Source of the DNA: Buxus sempervirens
Taxonomy: Eukaryota; Streptophyta; Magnoliopsida; Buxales; Buxaceae
NCBI GenBank assembly: GCA_947561395.2
Contig: OX387182.1
Span: 48,911,949 to 48,975,948 of the forward strand
Direction: 5' to 3'
Length of the DNA: 64,000 nt
This document shows, piece after piece, positions 23,906 through 33,330 of this stretch. Under the pieces are notes generated by a model, which was not told where the DNA came from, ran no database searches, and was given only the letters and a program-made list of their open reading frames with translations. Position numbers and translations under genes: made by a program. Positions within the stretch are counted from its first letter, which is position 1, and the number at the start of each line of letters is the position of its first letter.

Positions 23906-25124
23906 AGAGATATGAAAAACCTAATAGACGCTAACAAACTTCTCAACATATAATGATCATGACCATAGACCACTAGATCATGAATATAAAACCCCTTTGA
24001 AAAGGAGATAAACCAGGTTAATATTCCATATGAAACTGTAAAATTCTAACCCATGAAACCTCCATCTTGTTTCTATGGGATAGAGACCTATCCCGTTTGT
24101 ATTCAAGCTAACTCTCAAAATAAGATCAAGTTCCAAATATATTTTTCCCTCTACTCACATGATCCAGCTTATGCTATCGGAGGATCAACAGATAAAAGCT
24201 ACAACAAAGCCTTCAAATTACGCTGGCATGGTCAAGAGTGGTTGTCAAAGCAATGAAAGAATTCCTCTAATAATGTCCCATGACCTATCTTGTCAGAAGA
24301 ACACGAACGTCTGTGATAAATTATGATAAATAACCAAACAAAATTTACAGTTGAATATCAGAACCATTCCACTTGTGAAAAGCACAGCACGACCCACCAT
24401 TGTCTAGCGGAATTCTCTTCCAGTACTTCAAAATAATTAAGTTGCAGAAATAGTTTCTGGCGTTATAACCCTCAATAGGATCAGCAAACCTATAATGTTT
24501 TGTCAATTATTTTTGCACATATTGAAATTGATTACACGCTAGTAAGATTTTTCCATTTCAATGAGTATATATATTAAAATGCCTGTTCATAAAGAAAAAA
24601 AAATCTAGGTTTACATTCGAACAATATCAACAGTCATTGCCGCACATCAAAGTATATCAAAATGAATTAAAAAGACAATTATAAGGACCGATAACATGGA
24701 ATCAAAGACGATCAATTCACACAAGCACGTAATTAATCGGGATAAATTTCACACAAGACTAGAAAATGAGATTATTATCAAGCCAAACCAACCTAGAATT
24801 AGCAAATCAAGCTTATCAGTTGCCATAAATGCGTATCAAGCAATAACAGATATGATGAAGGCATGCTAAGCCAATGTCATAGTAGTCAATAGAGATCATA
24901 CGCCAGCACAACTCCTTGTCTGGCAGTGAGAAGAGACGAGAAACTTTGTGAATACTAAACAACAGTTACAGGAATGGGCTTGCTCCGGCGGCACGCTATG
25001 CAGAGACGAAGTGACAAAAGGAGCTCTCGCCCCTACGATTATTTTCGCCCGGCTTTATAAACCTCCTGATAATATAATTAGGACATGAATTCGTGCTGCG
25101 CACGTTTGATAACATTATCTTTCT
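23906..25124. other. Unassigned AT-rich stretch
   Basis: No coding region of recognisable family and no element ends were found. The last 200 bases are more GC-rich. Confidence 0.4.
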
Positions 25125-25690
25125 TCCTCCTTTTTTTTTGGGGGGTTTTTTGTATCTATGTCCTTATATTATACTATATTTGCATCGGTATCCTCTTGTT
25201 TTGTATATTTATATTTATACCCCTCCATTTTGTATAATCGTTAAAATCGTATCCCTGACGCTAAAATCGTTAACTTTTATTATTTGTTTTGATTAAATGA
25301 CTAAAGTAACCTTCTATAAAATAAAAATATTTTGCATTCATCCTCCTATTTTATATTATAAGTTCATTTAAATTCTTGTATTATTATATTTATTACATAT
25401 ATACATTATGTCATTGATATTAATTTGCTCAATTAATAATTTTTCATTGAAATTACACCTATATCCATTGTCATTTGGTTATTTAATATTTTTTCATCTT
25501 ATAAAATGATAATTTAGTCATTTAATGAAAATAAACAACAAAAGTTAATGGAATTTGATATTAAGGTACATCTGCAACAATTATGCTGAATAGAGGGATA
25601 TAAATACAAATACTAAAAATAAGAGGATATTGATGCAAATATATCATAATGTAGGGATATGAATACAAAAAGCCCTTTTTTTCATCCCAC
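25125..25690. mobile_element. Fold-back MITE with about 150-bp inverted arms
   Basis: The left arm (about 25135-25280) and the right arm (about 25535-25685) are inverted copies. 'tttttgtatctatgtcctta', 'atatttgcatcggtatcctc' and 'tatttatacccctc' on the left match, in complement and order, 'gagggatataaata', 'gaggatattgatgcaaatat' and 'gggatatgaatacaaaaag' on the right. Non-coding, about 560 bp. The superfamily was not settled because no clear target duplication was seen. Confidence 0.75.
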
Positions 25691-25979
25691 AAAAATTTTT
25701 GATTAAATTATACTTACCTCCCCTATGGTTTCTGATAACCAAAAGTATCTCCCCTATGGTTTCTGAAATGATACCAACCTCCCTTGTCAGACTTGATAAA
25801 TAACATAAATAGTAATATGACAATTTTGTCCCTTACTATTATTTTTATTTCAAATAATAAAAAGTTAAAATTTTAAATGATTAAATCACTTGTGATTTTT
25901 GAATTGATGATATTACTATCTTTAAAATTTTTTAAAAATCACTTTTTATCATTAAACTCTCAAAAGATTTGTAAGGAAA
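25691..25979. other. Dispersed-repeat fragment beside the copia LTR
   Basis: Holds the direct repeat 'tatctcccctatggtttctg' / 'acctcccctatggtttctg' (about 25716-25770), a motif common in plant MITE ends. The other end is not visible and may have been cut off by the old copia insertion at 25980. Confidence 0.35.
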
Positions 25980-26187
25980 TGTTAAATGGATGAATGACTA
26001 GCTGAATTGCAGTCGAGTATTATATCTTCATTATATAGAGGAAGTGGTTACAACAGGTTTCAACTGTATTAACAATTCAAAAAGATTTAAAGAATAGCAA
26101 CTATCTAAGAAGGATAAGATAAGCACATCTACAAATTGTATAAGATTAGATCAAGATGAATCTCTATCTTGATCTTTATCATTAACA
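25980..26187 (-). repeat. 3' LTR of the old copia element
   Basis: 208 bp bounded by TGTTAA...TTAACA. In element orientation it is preceded by a purine-rich tract (AGAGGGGCGA, about 26188-26200), the expected primer for plus-strand synthesis, and by the RNase H coding region. The partner 5' LTR would lie beyond base 64000. Confidence 0.8.
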
Positions 26188-26195
26188 TCGCCCCT

Positions 26196-26880
26196 CTAGG
26201 GAAATGTAGGAGAACTCTCAACGCTGAGCTTGCTACTAAAGAGGAAAAATTGTGGCCTAGAGATCCCTTTTGTGAAGACATTAGCAAGTTGTAAATTGGA
26301 GGGGACGAACTGAACATTCATGATACCATTAGTCACCAGTTCTCTAATAAAGTGATACTCAATGGCAATATGTTTAGATCGTGAACGGGTAACTAGATTA
26401 CCTGCCATAAAAATTGCACTTTGATTATCACATAAAACTCGAGGCTTAGCTTGCAGGCAGACATGCATTTCTTGAAGAAGTTGTAGAATCCATACCAATT
26501 CTGTAGTAGCAATGGCTAATGATCGACACTCAGCCTCTGAACTGGATCTAGAAACTGTTGTTTGCTTCTTAGAACACCATGATACTATGTTATCACCAAG
26601 AAAGAGAGCATATCCGGAAGTAGAACGAAGTGTATTTGGGCAACTAGCCCAATCTGCATCAGAATATACTTGTAAAATGGGTAGAGAAGACTTAGCAAAT
26701 TGAAGACCATAATGAGAAGTGCCTTTGACATAACGCAAGATGCGTTTGAGAGCTTTCATATGCTCTTCAGCTGGAGTTTGAATGTACTGACAAATGGTGT
26801 TAACACTATAGGATTGGTCAAGCCGAGTGATCATCAAGTACTGTAGTGCTCCAGCCAGAGAGCAAAAAAGAGTGGGGTCA
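26196..26880 (-). pseudogene. Old copia pol, RT end and RNase H
   Basis: The minus strand reads 'LAGALQYLMITRLDQSYSVN' (end of RT), then 'ALKRILRYVKGTSHYGLQF', 'YSDADWASCPN', 'GYALFLGDNIVSWCSKKQTT' and 'VLCDNQSAIFMAGNLV', the RNase H region of Ty1/copia polyproteins with its D, E and D residues. It is the C-terminal part of the element whose earlier parts are at 31481-31882 and 62376-64000. MULE-1 interrupts it at 26890 within 'DPTLF'. The frame here is open for 213 residues, so decay is moderate. Confidence 0.92.
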
Positions 26881-26889
26881 TCAAATGCT

Positions 26890-28200
26890 CAGCCGATTTC
26901 CTCTACGAGGAAATCCTGTTTGGATTCCTCTTGGGAGCGCCTGCGGACGACACGCGTCCGCAGGCGGTCCCACTCCTCTTCAGTTTCGTTCGGCCCGGTT
27001 TTTAGCCGGCTCCGGAAATTGAGTTTGGTTCGTGTCTTTAAAATAATTAATAATTAGAAATTGGTGATGCCTCTTCAGCCCTTCGTTGAGTCAATAATTA
27101 GAAATTGGTGATGCCTCTTCAGCCCTTCGTTCAGTCAATAATTAGAAATTGGTGATGCCTTTTTAAAATAATTAATAATAAGCGTCATTATACTATTTCC
27201 AACAGTTTCCTTCCGAAAATATTCTCAAAGGACTTACAAATCAAATTTCGTCAAAGTCCTTTAACTCTAGGTTAAGAAGTCTTTTAAGGGCAGTTTTGTA
27301 AGAAATCTATTGTCAATAGTAAACTAACACTAATTCTCAATTATTTTAAACAAGCATTACTAATGTTCAATTTTAGAGAATTACGTTTAAATCTGGATTG
27401 TCTTCAAAAAGTATCACCAAAAATCAAACCACTCAAAAAATATAACCTAAAAAAAAGGATGAACCCTAAGGGAACACCTTCTTGTACATGCTTCAAATAA
27501 CATTGTAGATAGAAACTGCACAATCTATCATTTGCATAATTGTTTTGTTGTCTTAGGTTTTGTTTTTTATTGATTTAGTCGTTGGTTGTTCGATCTTAGT
27601 TGCTGAGTAAGACACTCTGGGTTGATGCCCTTCTTAGTACTACATGATTAAATTTTGGGAAAATTATTGAAAGGATCGTATTTTTCCAAGTATTTACAAA
27701 AACATGCTTTGAAAAAGCTAAATATAAAAAAACGTGCAAGTTTTCTTGTGCAATTGCATTTCAGTCTGAAATCACTATAGCTTGATTAATCGCATAATTT
27801 ACGATTAATCGAAATCACTGTAACACTTTTCAAACTTTAAAAATTGTCCTTCAAAATAGAATGAACGTACGAAACGTTGAATCGGGCTTTAATCATGTGT
27901 TGATCATGCATCCATGAATTTCAATCAATTGGATACCTTTTAATTAATTACAAAACAACGATTGGAGCCGCCTTCAAAATTTCAAAGGCTCTTAGTTTTA
28001 TGTGATACTCTATTAAAATAATTAAGATAAAAGTGAAGAGTTTTTAAGTAACTAAACATTACTGATATTTTTAAAATCTATTTAAAAAGCCGAATAATTA
28101 TTTAGGCTATACCAAACCCGGTCCTAAACTCCAAAGGATCATTAGTGGGGCGAGTTCAGGGTGCCTCCAATATGTTATATTTAAAAAAGTTTAATATAAG
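26890..28200 (+). repeat. MULE-1 left terminal inverted repeat
   Basis: Begins CAGCCGATTTCCTCTACGAGG, which contains its own small palindrome, followed at 26937-26965 by a second palindrome CCTGCGGACGACACGCGTCC. It has one more copy of a roughly 47-bp block ('aattagaaattggtgatgcc', about 27050-27155) than the right arm. Otherwise it matches the right arm throughout, ending 'tatatttaaaaaagtttaat'. Confidence 0.9.
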
Positions 28201-30205
28201 TCCTCTCAAGCCCAGTTACAAGTCCTCACAAGCCCAATTACAAGTCCAGTCACAAGTCCTCACAACCCCAGTTACAAGTCCTCACAACCCCAGTTACAAG
28301 TCCTCTCAAGCCCAGTTACAAGTCCTGTCAAGCCCAGTTACAAGTCCTCACAACCCCAGTTACAAGTCCTCTCAAGCCCTATTACAAGTCCTGTCAAGCC
28401 CTGTTACAAGTTCTCAAAACCCCAGTTACAAGTCCTCTCAAGCCCTGTTACAAGTCCTGTTAAGCCCAGTTACAAGTTCTCTCAACCCTAGTTACAAGTC
28501 CTCACAAGCCCTGTTACAAGTCCTTACAACCCCAGTTACAAGTCCTGTCAAGCCCAGTTACAAGTCCTCTCAACCCCAGTTACAAGTCCTCACAACCCCT
28601 GTTACAAGTCCTCTCACTGGGCTTGAGAGGACTTGTAACTGGGGTTGTGAGGACTTGTAACAGGGCTTGACAGGACTTGTAACCGGGCTTGAGAGGACTT
28701 GTAACTGGGGTTGAGAGCACTTGTAACTGGGCTTGTGAGGACTTGTAACAGGTGTTGTGAGGACTTGTAACAGGGTTGAGAGGACTTGTAACTAGGCTTG
28801 AGAGGACTTGTAACAGGGCTTGACAGGACTTGTAACTGGGGTTGTGAGGACTTGTAACTGGGCTTGACAGGACTTGTAACTGGGGTTGTGAGGACTTGTA
28901 ACAGGGGTTGAGAGGACTTGTAATTGGGGTTGAGAGGACTTGTAACTGGGGTTGTGAGGACTTGTAACTGGGCTTGACAGGACTTGTAACTGGGGTTGTG
29001 AGGACTTGTAACTGGGCTTAACAGGACTTGTAACAGGGCTTGAGAGGACTTGTAACTGGGGTTTTGAGGACTTGTAACAGGGCTTGACAGGACTTGTAAT
29101 AGGGCTTGAGAGGACTTGTAACTGGGGTTGAGAGGACTTGTAACTGGGGTTGTGAGGACTTGTAACTGGGCTTGACAGGACTTGTAACCGGGCTTGAGAG
29201 GACTTGTAACTGGGGTTGAGAGGACTTGTAACTGGGGTTGTGAGGACTTATAACTGGGGTTGTGAGGACTTGTAACAGGGGTTGAGAGGACTTGTAATTG
29301 GGGTTGAGAGGACTTGTCACTGGGGTTGTGAGGACTTGTAACTGGGCTTGACAGGACTTGTAACTGGGGTTGTGAGGACTTGTAACTGAGGTTGAGAGGA
29401 CTTGTAACTGGGCTTAACAGGACTTGTAACAGGGCTTGAGAGGACTTGTAACTGGGGTTTTGAGGACTTGTAACAGGGCTTGACAGGACTTGTAATAGGG
29501 CTTGAGAGGACTTGTAACTGGGGTTGTGAGGACTTGTAACTGGGGTTGTGAGGACTTGTAACAGGGGTTGAGAGGACTTGTAACTGGGGTTGTGAGGACT
29601 TGTAATTGGGCTTGACAGGACTTGTAACTGGGGTTGTGAGGACTTGTAACTGGGGTTTTGAGGACTTGTAACAGGGCTTGACAGGACTTGTAATAGGGCT
29701 TGAGAGGACTTGTAACTGGGGTTGTGAGGACTTGTAACTGGGGTTGTGAGGACTTGTAACTGGGGTTGTGAGGACTTGTAATTGGGCTTGACAGGACTTG
29801 TAACTGGGGTTGTGAGGACTTGTAACTGGGGTTGAGAGGACTTGTAACTGGGCTTAACAGGACTTGTAACAGGGCTTGAGAGGACTTGTAACTGGGGTTT
29901 TGAGGACTTGTAACAGGGCTTGACAGGACTTGTAATAGGGCTTGAGAGGACTTGTAACTAGGGTTGTGAGGACTTGTAACTGGGGTTGTGAGGACTTGTA
30001 ACTGGGCTTGAGAGGACTTGTAACAGGGCTTGATAGGACTTGTAACCGGGCTTGAGAGGACTTGTAACTGGGGTTGAGAGGACTTGTAACTGGGGTTGTG
30101 AGGACTTGTAACTGGGCTTGTGAGGACTTGTAACAGGGGTTGTGAGGACTTGTGACTGGACTTGTAATTGGGCTTGTGAGGACTTGTAACTGGGCTTGAG
30201 AGGAC
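28201..30205. repeat. 22-bp minisatellite with an orientation switch (MULE-1 core)
   Basis: The unit is about AGTTACAAGTCCTCTCAAGC plus CC, with variants (CACAACCCC, TGTCAAGCCC). Roughly 19 units run in one orientation (28201-28617). At the centre near 28617 the array turns, and about 72 units run in the opposite orientation to 30205. Because 22 is not a multiple of 3, all frames repeat every 66 bp, and several are free of stops. That gives long open frames on either strand that are not genes. Confidence 0.95.
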
Positions 30206-31471
30206 TTATATTAAACTTTTTTAAATATAACATATTGGAGGCACCCTGAACTCGCCCCACTAATGATCCTTTGGAGTTTAGGACCGGGTTTGGTATAGCC
30301 TAAATAATTATTCGGCTTTTTAAATAGATTTTAAAAATATCAGTAATGTTTAGTTACTTAAAAACTCTTCACTTTTTTCTTAATTATTTTAATAGAGTAT
30401 CACATAAAACTAAGAGCCTTTGAAATTTTGAAGGCGGCTCCAATCGTTGTTTTGTAATTAATCAAAAGGTATCCAATTGATTGAAATTCATGGATGCATG
30501 ATCAACACATGATTAAAGCCCGATTCAACGTTTTGTACGTTCATTCTATTTTGAAGGACAATTTTTAAAGTTTGAAAAGTGTTACAGTGATTTCGATTAA
30601 TCGTAAATTATGCGATTAATCAAGCTATAGTGATTTCAGACTGAAATGCAATTGGACAAGAAAACTTGCACGTTTTTTTATATTTAGCTTTTTCAAAGCA
30701 TGTTTTTGTAAATACTTGGAAAAATACGATCCTTTCAATAATTTTCCCAAAATTTAATCATGTAGTACTAAGAAGGGCATCAACCCAGAGTGTCTTACTC
30801 AGCAACTAAGATCTAACAACCAACGACTAAATCAATAAAAAACAAAACCTAAGACAACAAAACAATTATGCAAATGATAGATTGTGCAGTTTCTATCTAC
30901 AATGTTATTTGAAGCATGTACAAGAAGGTGTTCCCTTAGGGTTCATCCTTTTTTTTAGGTTATATTTTTTGAGTGGTTTGATTTTTGGTGATACTTTTTG
31001 AAGACAATCCAGATTTAAACGTAATTCTCTGAAATTGAACATTAGTAATGCTTGTTTAAAATAATTGAGAATTAGTGTTAGTTTACTATTGACAATAGAT
31101 TTCTTACAAAACTGCCCTTAAAAGACTTCTTAACCTAGAGTTAAAGGACTTTGACGAAATTTGATTTGTAAGTCCTTTGAGAATATTTTCGGAAGGAAAC
31201 TGTTGGAAATAGTATAATGACGCTTATTATTAATTATTTTAAAAAGGCATCACCAATTTCTAATTATTGACTGAACGAAGGGCTGAAGAGGCATCACCAA
31301 TTTCTAATTATTAATTATTTTAAAGACACGAACGAAGCTCAATTTCTGGAGCCGGCTAAAAACCGGGCCGAACGAAACTGAAGAGGAGTGGGACCGCCTG
31401 CGGACGCGTGTCGTCCGCAGGCGCTCCCAAGAGGAATCCAAACAGGATTTCCTCGTAGAGGAAATCGGCTG
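30206..31471 (-). repeat. MULE-1 right terminal inverted repeat
   Basis: 1,266 bp, the reverse complement of the left arm apart from scattered substitutions and one missing 47-bp block. It ends '...GAAATCGGCTG' immediately before the TCAAATGCT duplication. Confidence 0.9.
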
Positions 31472-31480
31472 TCAAATGCT

Positions 31481-31882
31481 TTCCCTGCGGTAGTAAGATG
31501 TTGACCAACGACAAAGGGTGTACTGATAGGCTTTGCTTCTATCAGTTTGGCTCGTTCAAGAAGTTCTAGAGCATACTTCGCTTGGCTAAGAAAAATACCC
31601 TTGGAAGTCTTTTGAACCTCAATACCAAGGAAGTAATGAAGATCCCCCAAGGCTTTCATAGAAAATTCTTGAGACAATAGAGCCATGACTCAGCAAATGA
31701 GAGCCTTATTAGAACCAGTAATTACCATATCATCTACATAGAGCAATAAATAAACTACTCCTGTGTTTCCATTGTAGATGAAAAGAGAGGAATCTGCCTT
31801 ACTAGAAGTAAAGCCCATGTGTAGAAGAAAAGTGCTGAAACGTTGAAACCAAGCACACGGTGCTTGTTTCAAGCCATACAAG
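31481..31882 (-). pseudogene. Old copia pol, middle of reverse transcriptase
   Basis: The minus strand reads 'LYGLKQAPCAWFQRFSTFLL', 'LLLYVDDMVITGSN' with the catalytic YVDD box, then after a frame break near 31688 'FSMKALGDLHYFLGIEVQKT' and 'GQHLTTAGKAFD'. It joins logically to 26880 on one side (MULE-1 between) and to 62376 on the other ('HVCRLQRA' there precedes 'LYGLKQAP' here). So it is one element split into three. Confidence 0.92.
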
Positions 31883-31883
31883 G

Positions 31884-31949
31884 CAAACCAATTTCCTCTT
31901 CGAGGATTTCCTCCTTCGATTCCTCTTGGGAGCGTTTGGGGACGACACG
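31884..31949 (+). repeat. MULE-type terminal repeat, first part (continues at 37391)
   Basis: Reads 'ccaatttcctcttcgagg', 'gattcctcttgggagcg' and 'gacgacacg'. It is aligned with the MULE-1 end (CAGCCGATTTCCTCTACGAGG, then GGATTCCTCTTGGGAGCG, then GACGACACGCGTCC) but diverged. The young copia element has inserted exactly within the GACGACACGCGTCC motif. The remainder (37391 to about 37530) continues 'cgcgtccc', 'ctcactcctc' and 'tttttagccggctccg', in step with MULE-1. Confidence 0.8.
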
Positions 31950-32358
31950 TATTGAAATTGAAGCATGATAATTCTGATCAGGATTATCATCAAGGCACCA
32001 AAGCTTCTACTCCACTCCTGGATGGTGCCGATGCAAAGTTGCAGCCCCTAGATGATGAGCTCAAAGCTGCTGATGCTACTGCAGTTAATTTACTGGAGGG
32101 TCCTTCAATTTTGCCACATGATAGAGTTGTACCAAGTGGATTCTATTGTAAATAGCCAGTTAGTTATTTTCTCCTGAGCTGTATAGATACGTGTCTTTGT
32201 TTTAGAGGTAAATTCCTCTTTCTGTTATTTTGTTAATGATTCGATTTTGTGTATAAAAAGGGCAGCTGCCTGCCGATGTAAACACACAACAGAATTTCTG
32301 AATGAGAATTGTCTAGCTTCCTCTCTGTTTTCTTCTCCAATTTCTCTGGTTTCTTACA
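31950..32358 (+). repeat. 5' LTR of the young copia element
   Basis: 409 bp, starting TATTGAAATTGAAGC and ending GGTTTCTTACA directly before the primer-binding site. Contains a TATA box at 32252-32258 and the likely RNA start downstream of it. Confidence 0.93.
32252..32258 (+). promoter_or_regulatory. TATA box in copia 5' LTR
   Basis: TATAAAA within 'gtgtataaaaagggcag'. Position in the LTR and spacing to the LTR end (about 100 bp) fit a core promoter. The 3' LTR carries the same box at 37280-37286 with one A fewer in the run. Confidence 0.7.
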
Positions 32359-32370
32359 TGGTATCAAAGC
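32359..32370 (+). other. Primer-binding site (initiator tRNA-Met type)
   Basis: TGGTATCAAAGC follows the 5' LTR directly. It matches the usual plant copia sequence TGGTATCAGAGC, complementary to the 3' end of initiator tRNA-Met, with one difference. Confidence 0.9.
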
Positions 32371-32397
32371 TTTGGTTAGAAAGAAAGTTGTGCTTCC

Positions 32398-33330
32398 ATG
32401 GCTACTGAAGTTCCAGTTTCAGATCCAAACAATACTAATTCAGCCAATTCATCAAGCCGTTCATCTTCATCTATTTTCCTTGATTTCACCAATGTCACCA
32501 ACCCATATCGACTTGACCATGGAGACAATCCCTCCATATCTTTGGTTCCTGACCTTCTTACTACCGATAACTACACCACTTGGTCTAGGGCTATGTGCAG
32601 AGCACTACGAGCCAGGAACAAGCTTGGCTTCATTAATGGGTCACTACCTAAACCAAAAGACCATGACGACCCACTGTTTGATGCCTGGGAAAGATGCAAC
32701 GATCTTGTTGTGTCTTGGATACAAAATTCAATCAACCAAAATCTGAAGTCCAGCATAGCTCTTGTGGATAATGCTGAGCAGATTTGGGAAGAGTTGAAGG
32801 AACGTTTCACACAGCAAAATGGGCCACGAATTTTCCAGTTGAAGAAGGCTCTTGCTGGACTACAACAAGACCAAGACTCTGTAAGTGCTTACTATGGGAA
32901 ATTAAAATCCCTGTGGGATGAACTAGTTATCTATGATCCTATACCTGATTGCAGTTGTGGAAAACTTAACATATTACTTGATAGATACCAACGTGAGTGT
33001 GTGATTCAGTTTTTGATGGGTTTGAATGATTCTTACAACAATACTCGAGACCAGATAATGATTTTGGATCCCCTGCCTGCCATGAACAAAGTTTTCTCAA
33101 TCATACAGCAGCAGGAGAGACAACACATTATGCTCTCTAGCATACCCACACCTGAATCAATGGCTCTTGCTGTTAAGAAAGGGTACTCACCTGTTAAATC
33201 TTCCACAAAGCCATCCTTTCCACAAAAAACAAGAGAGACCATACTGCACACATTGCAACATTCAGGGCCATGTTTTAGAGAACTGCTTCAAAGCAGGGAA
33301 TGCTCAAGCTCCTGTTTGTGGTCATTGTAA
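32398..33330 (+). CDS. Copia Gag (UBN2/retrotran-gag type) up to the frame change
   Basis: Forms the virus-like particle that packages element RNA in the cytoplasm. The start at 32398 (MATEVPVSDPNN) is the first ATG after the primer site. The frame contains 'LTTDNYTTWSRAMCRALRA' (residues about 60-80) and 'QIWEELKERFTQQNGPRIFQ', features of the copia gag domain. True gag sequence runs to about 33230. The last roughly 33 codons, to the stop near 33330, are out-of-frame read-through after the A6 run at about 33229-33234. The zinc knuckles that should end Gag are in the pol frame. Confidence 0.88.
   Translation: MATEVPVSDPNNTNSANSSSRSSSSIFLDFTNVTNPYRLDHGDNPSISLVPDLLTTDNYTTWSRAMCRALRARNKLGFINGSLPKPKDHDDPLFDAWERCNDLVVSWIQNSINQNLKSSIALVDNAEQIWEELKERFTQQNGPRIFQLKKALAGLQQDQDSVSAYYGKLKSLWDELVIYDPIPDCSCGKLNILLDRYQRECVIQFLMGLNDSYNNTRDQIMILDPLPAMNKVFSIIQQQERQHIMLSSIPTPESMALAVKKGYSPVKSSTKPSFPQKTRETILHTLQHSGPCFRELLQSRECSSSCLWSL

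Larger units (their letters stand above)
26890..31471. mobile_element. MULE-1: Mutator-like element with ~1.3-kb inverted arms and a minisatellite core
   Basis: Flanked by a perfect 9-bp duplication TCAAATGCT (26881-26889 and 31472-31480) inside the old copia RT, as for Mutator-like elements. The ends are CAGCCGATTTCCTC and its complement. The left arm (26890-28200) and right arm (30206-31471) are near-identical inverted copies. The core is a 22-bp minisatellite that also changes orientation. It carries no transposase, so it must depend on an enzyme supplied elsewhere. The whole 4.58-kb unit could fold into one long hairpin. Confidence 0.9.

Noticed and set aside
26827-27057. 76-codon frame over the MULE-1 left end
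   Set aside because: It crosses the target duplication from copia into the terminal repeat, so it is not a natural gene.
28145-30260. Long open frames with repeated 'SPHNPSYKSSQP' type protein
   Set aside because: They are translations of the 22-bp minisatellite, open on both strands and in several frames. No promoter, start context or codon bias.
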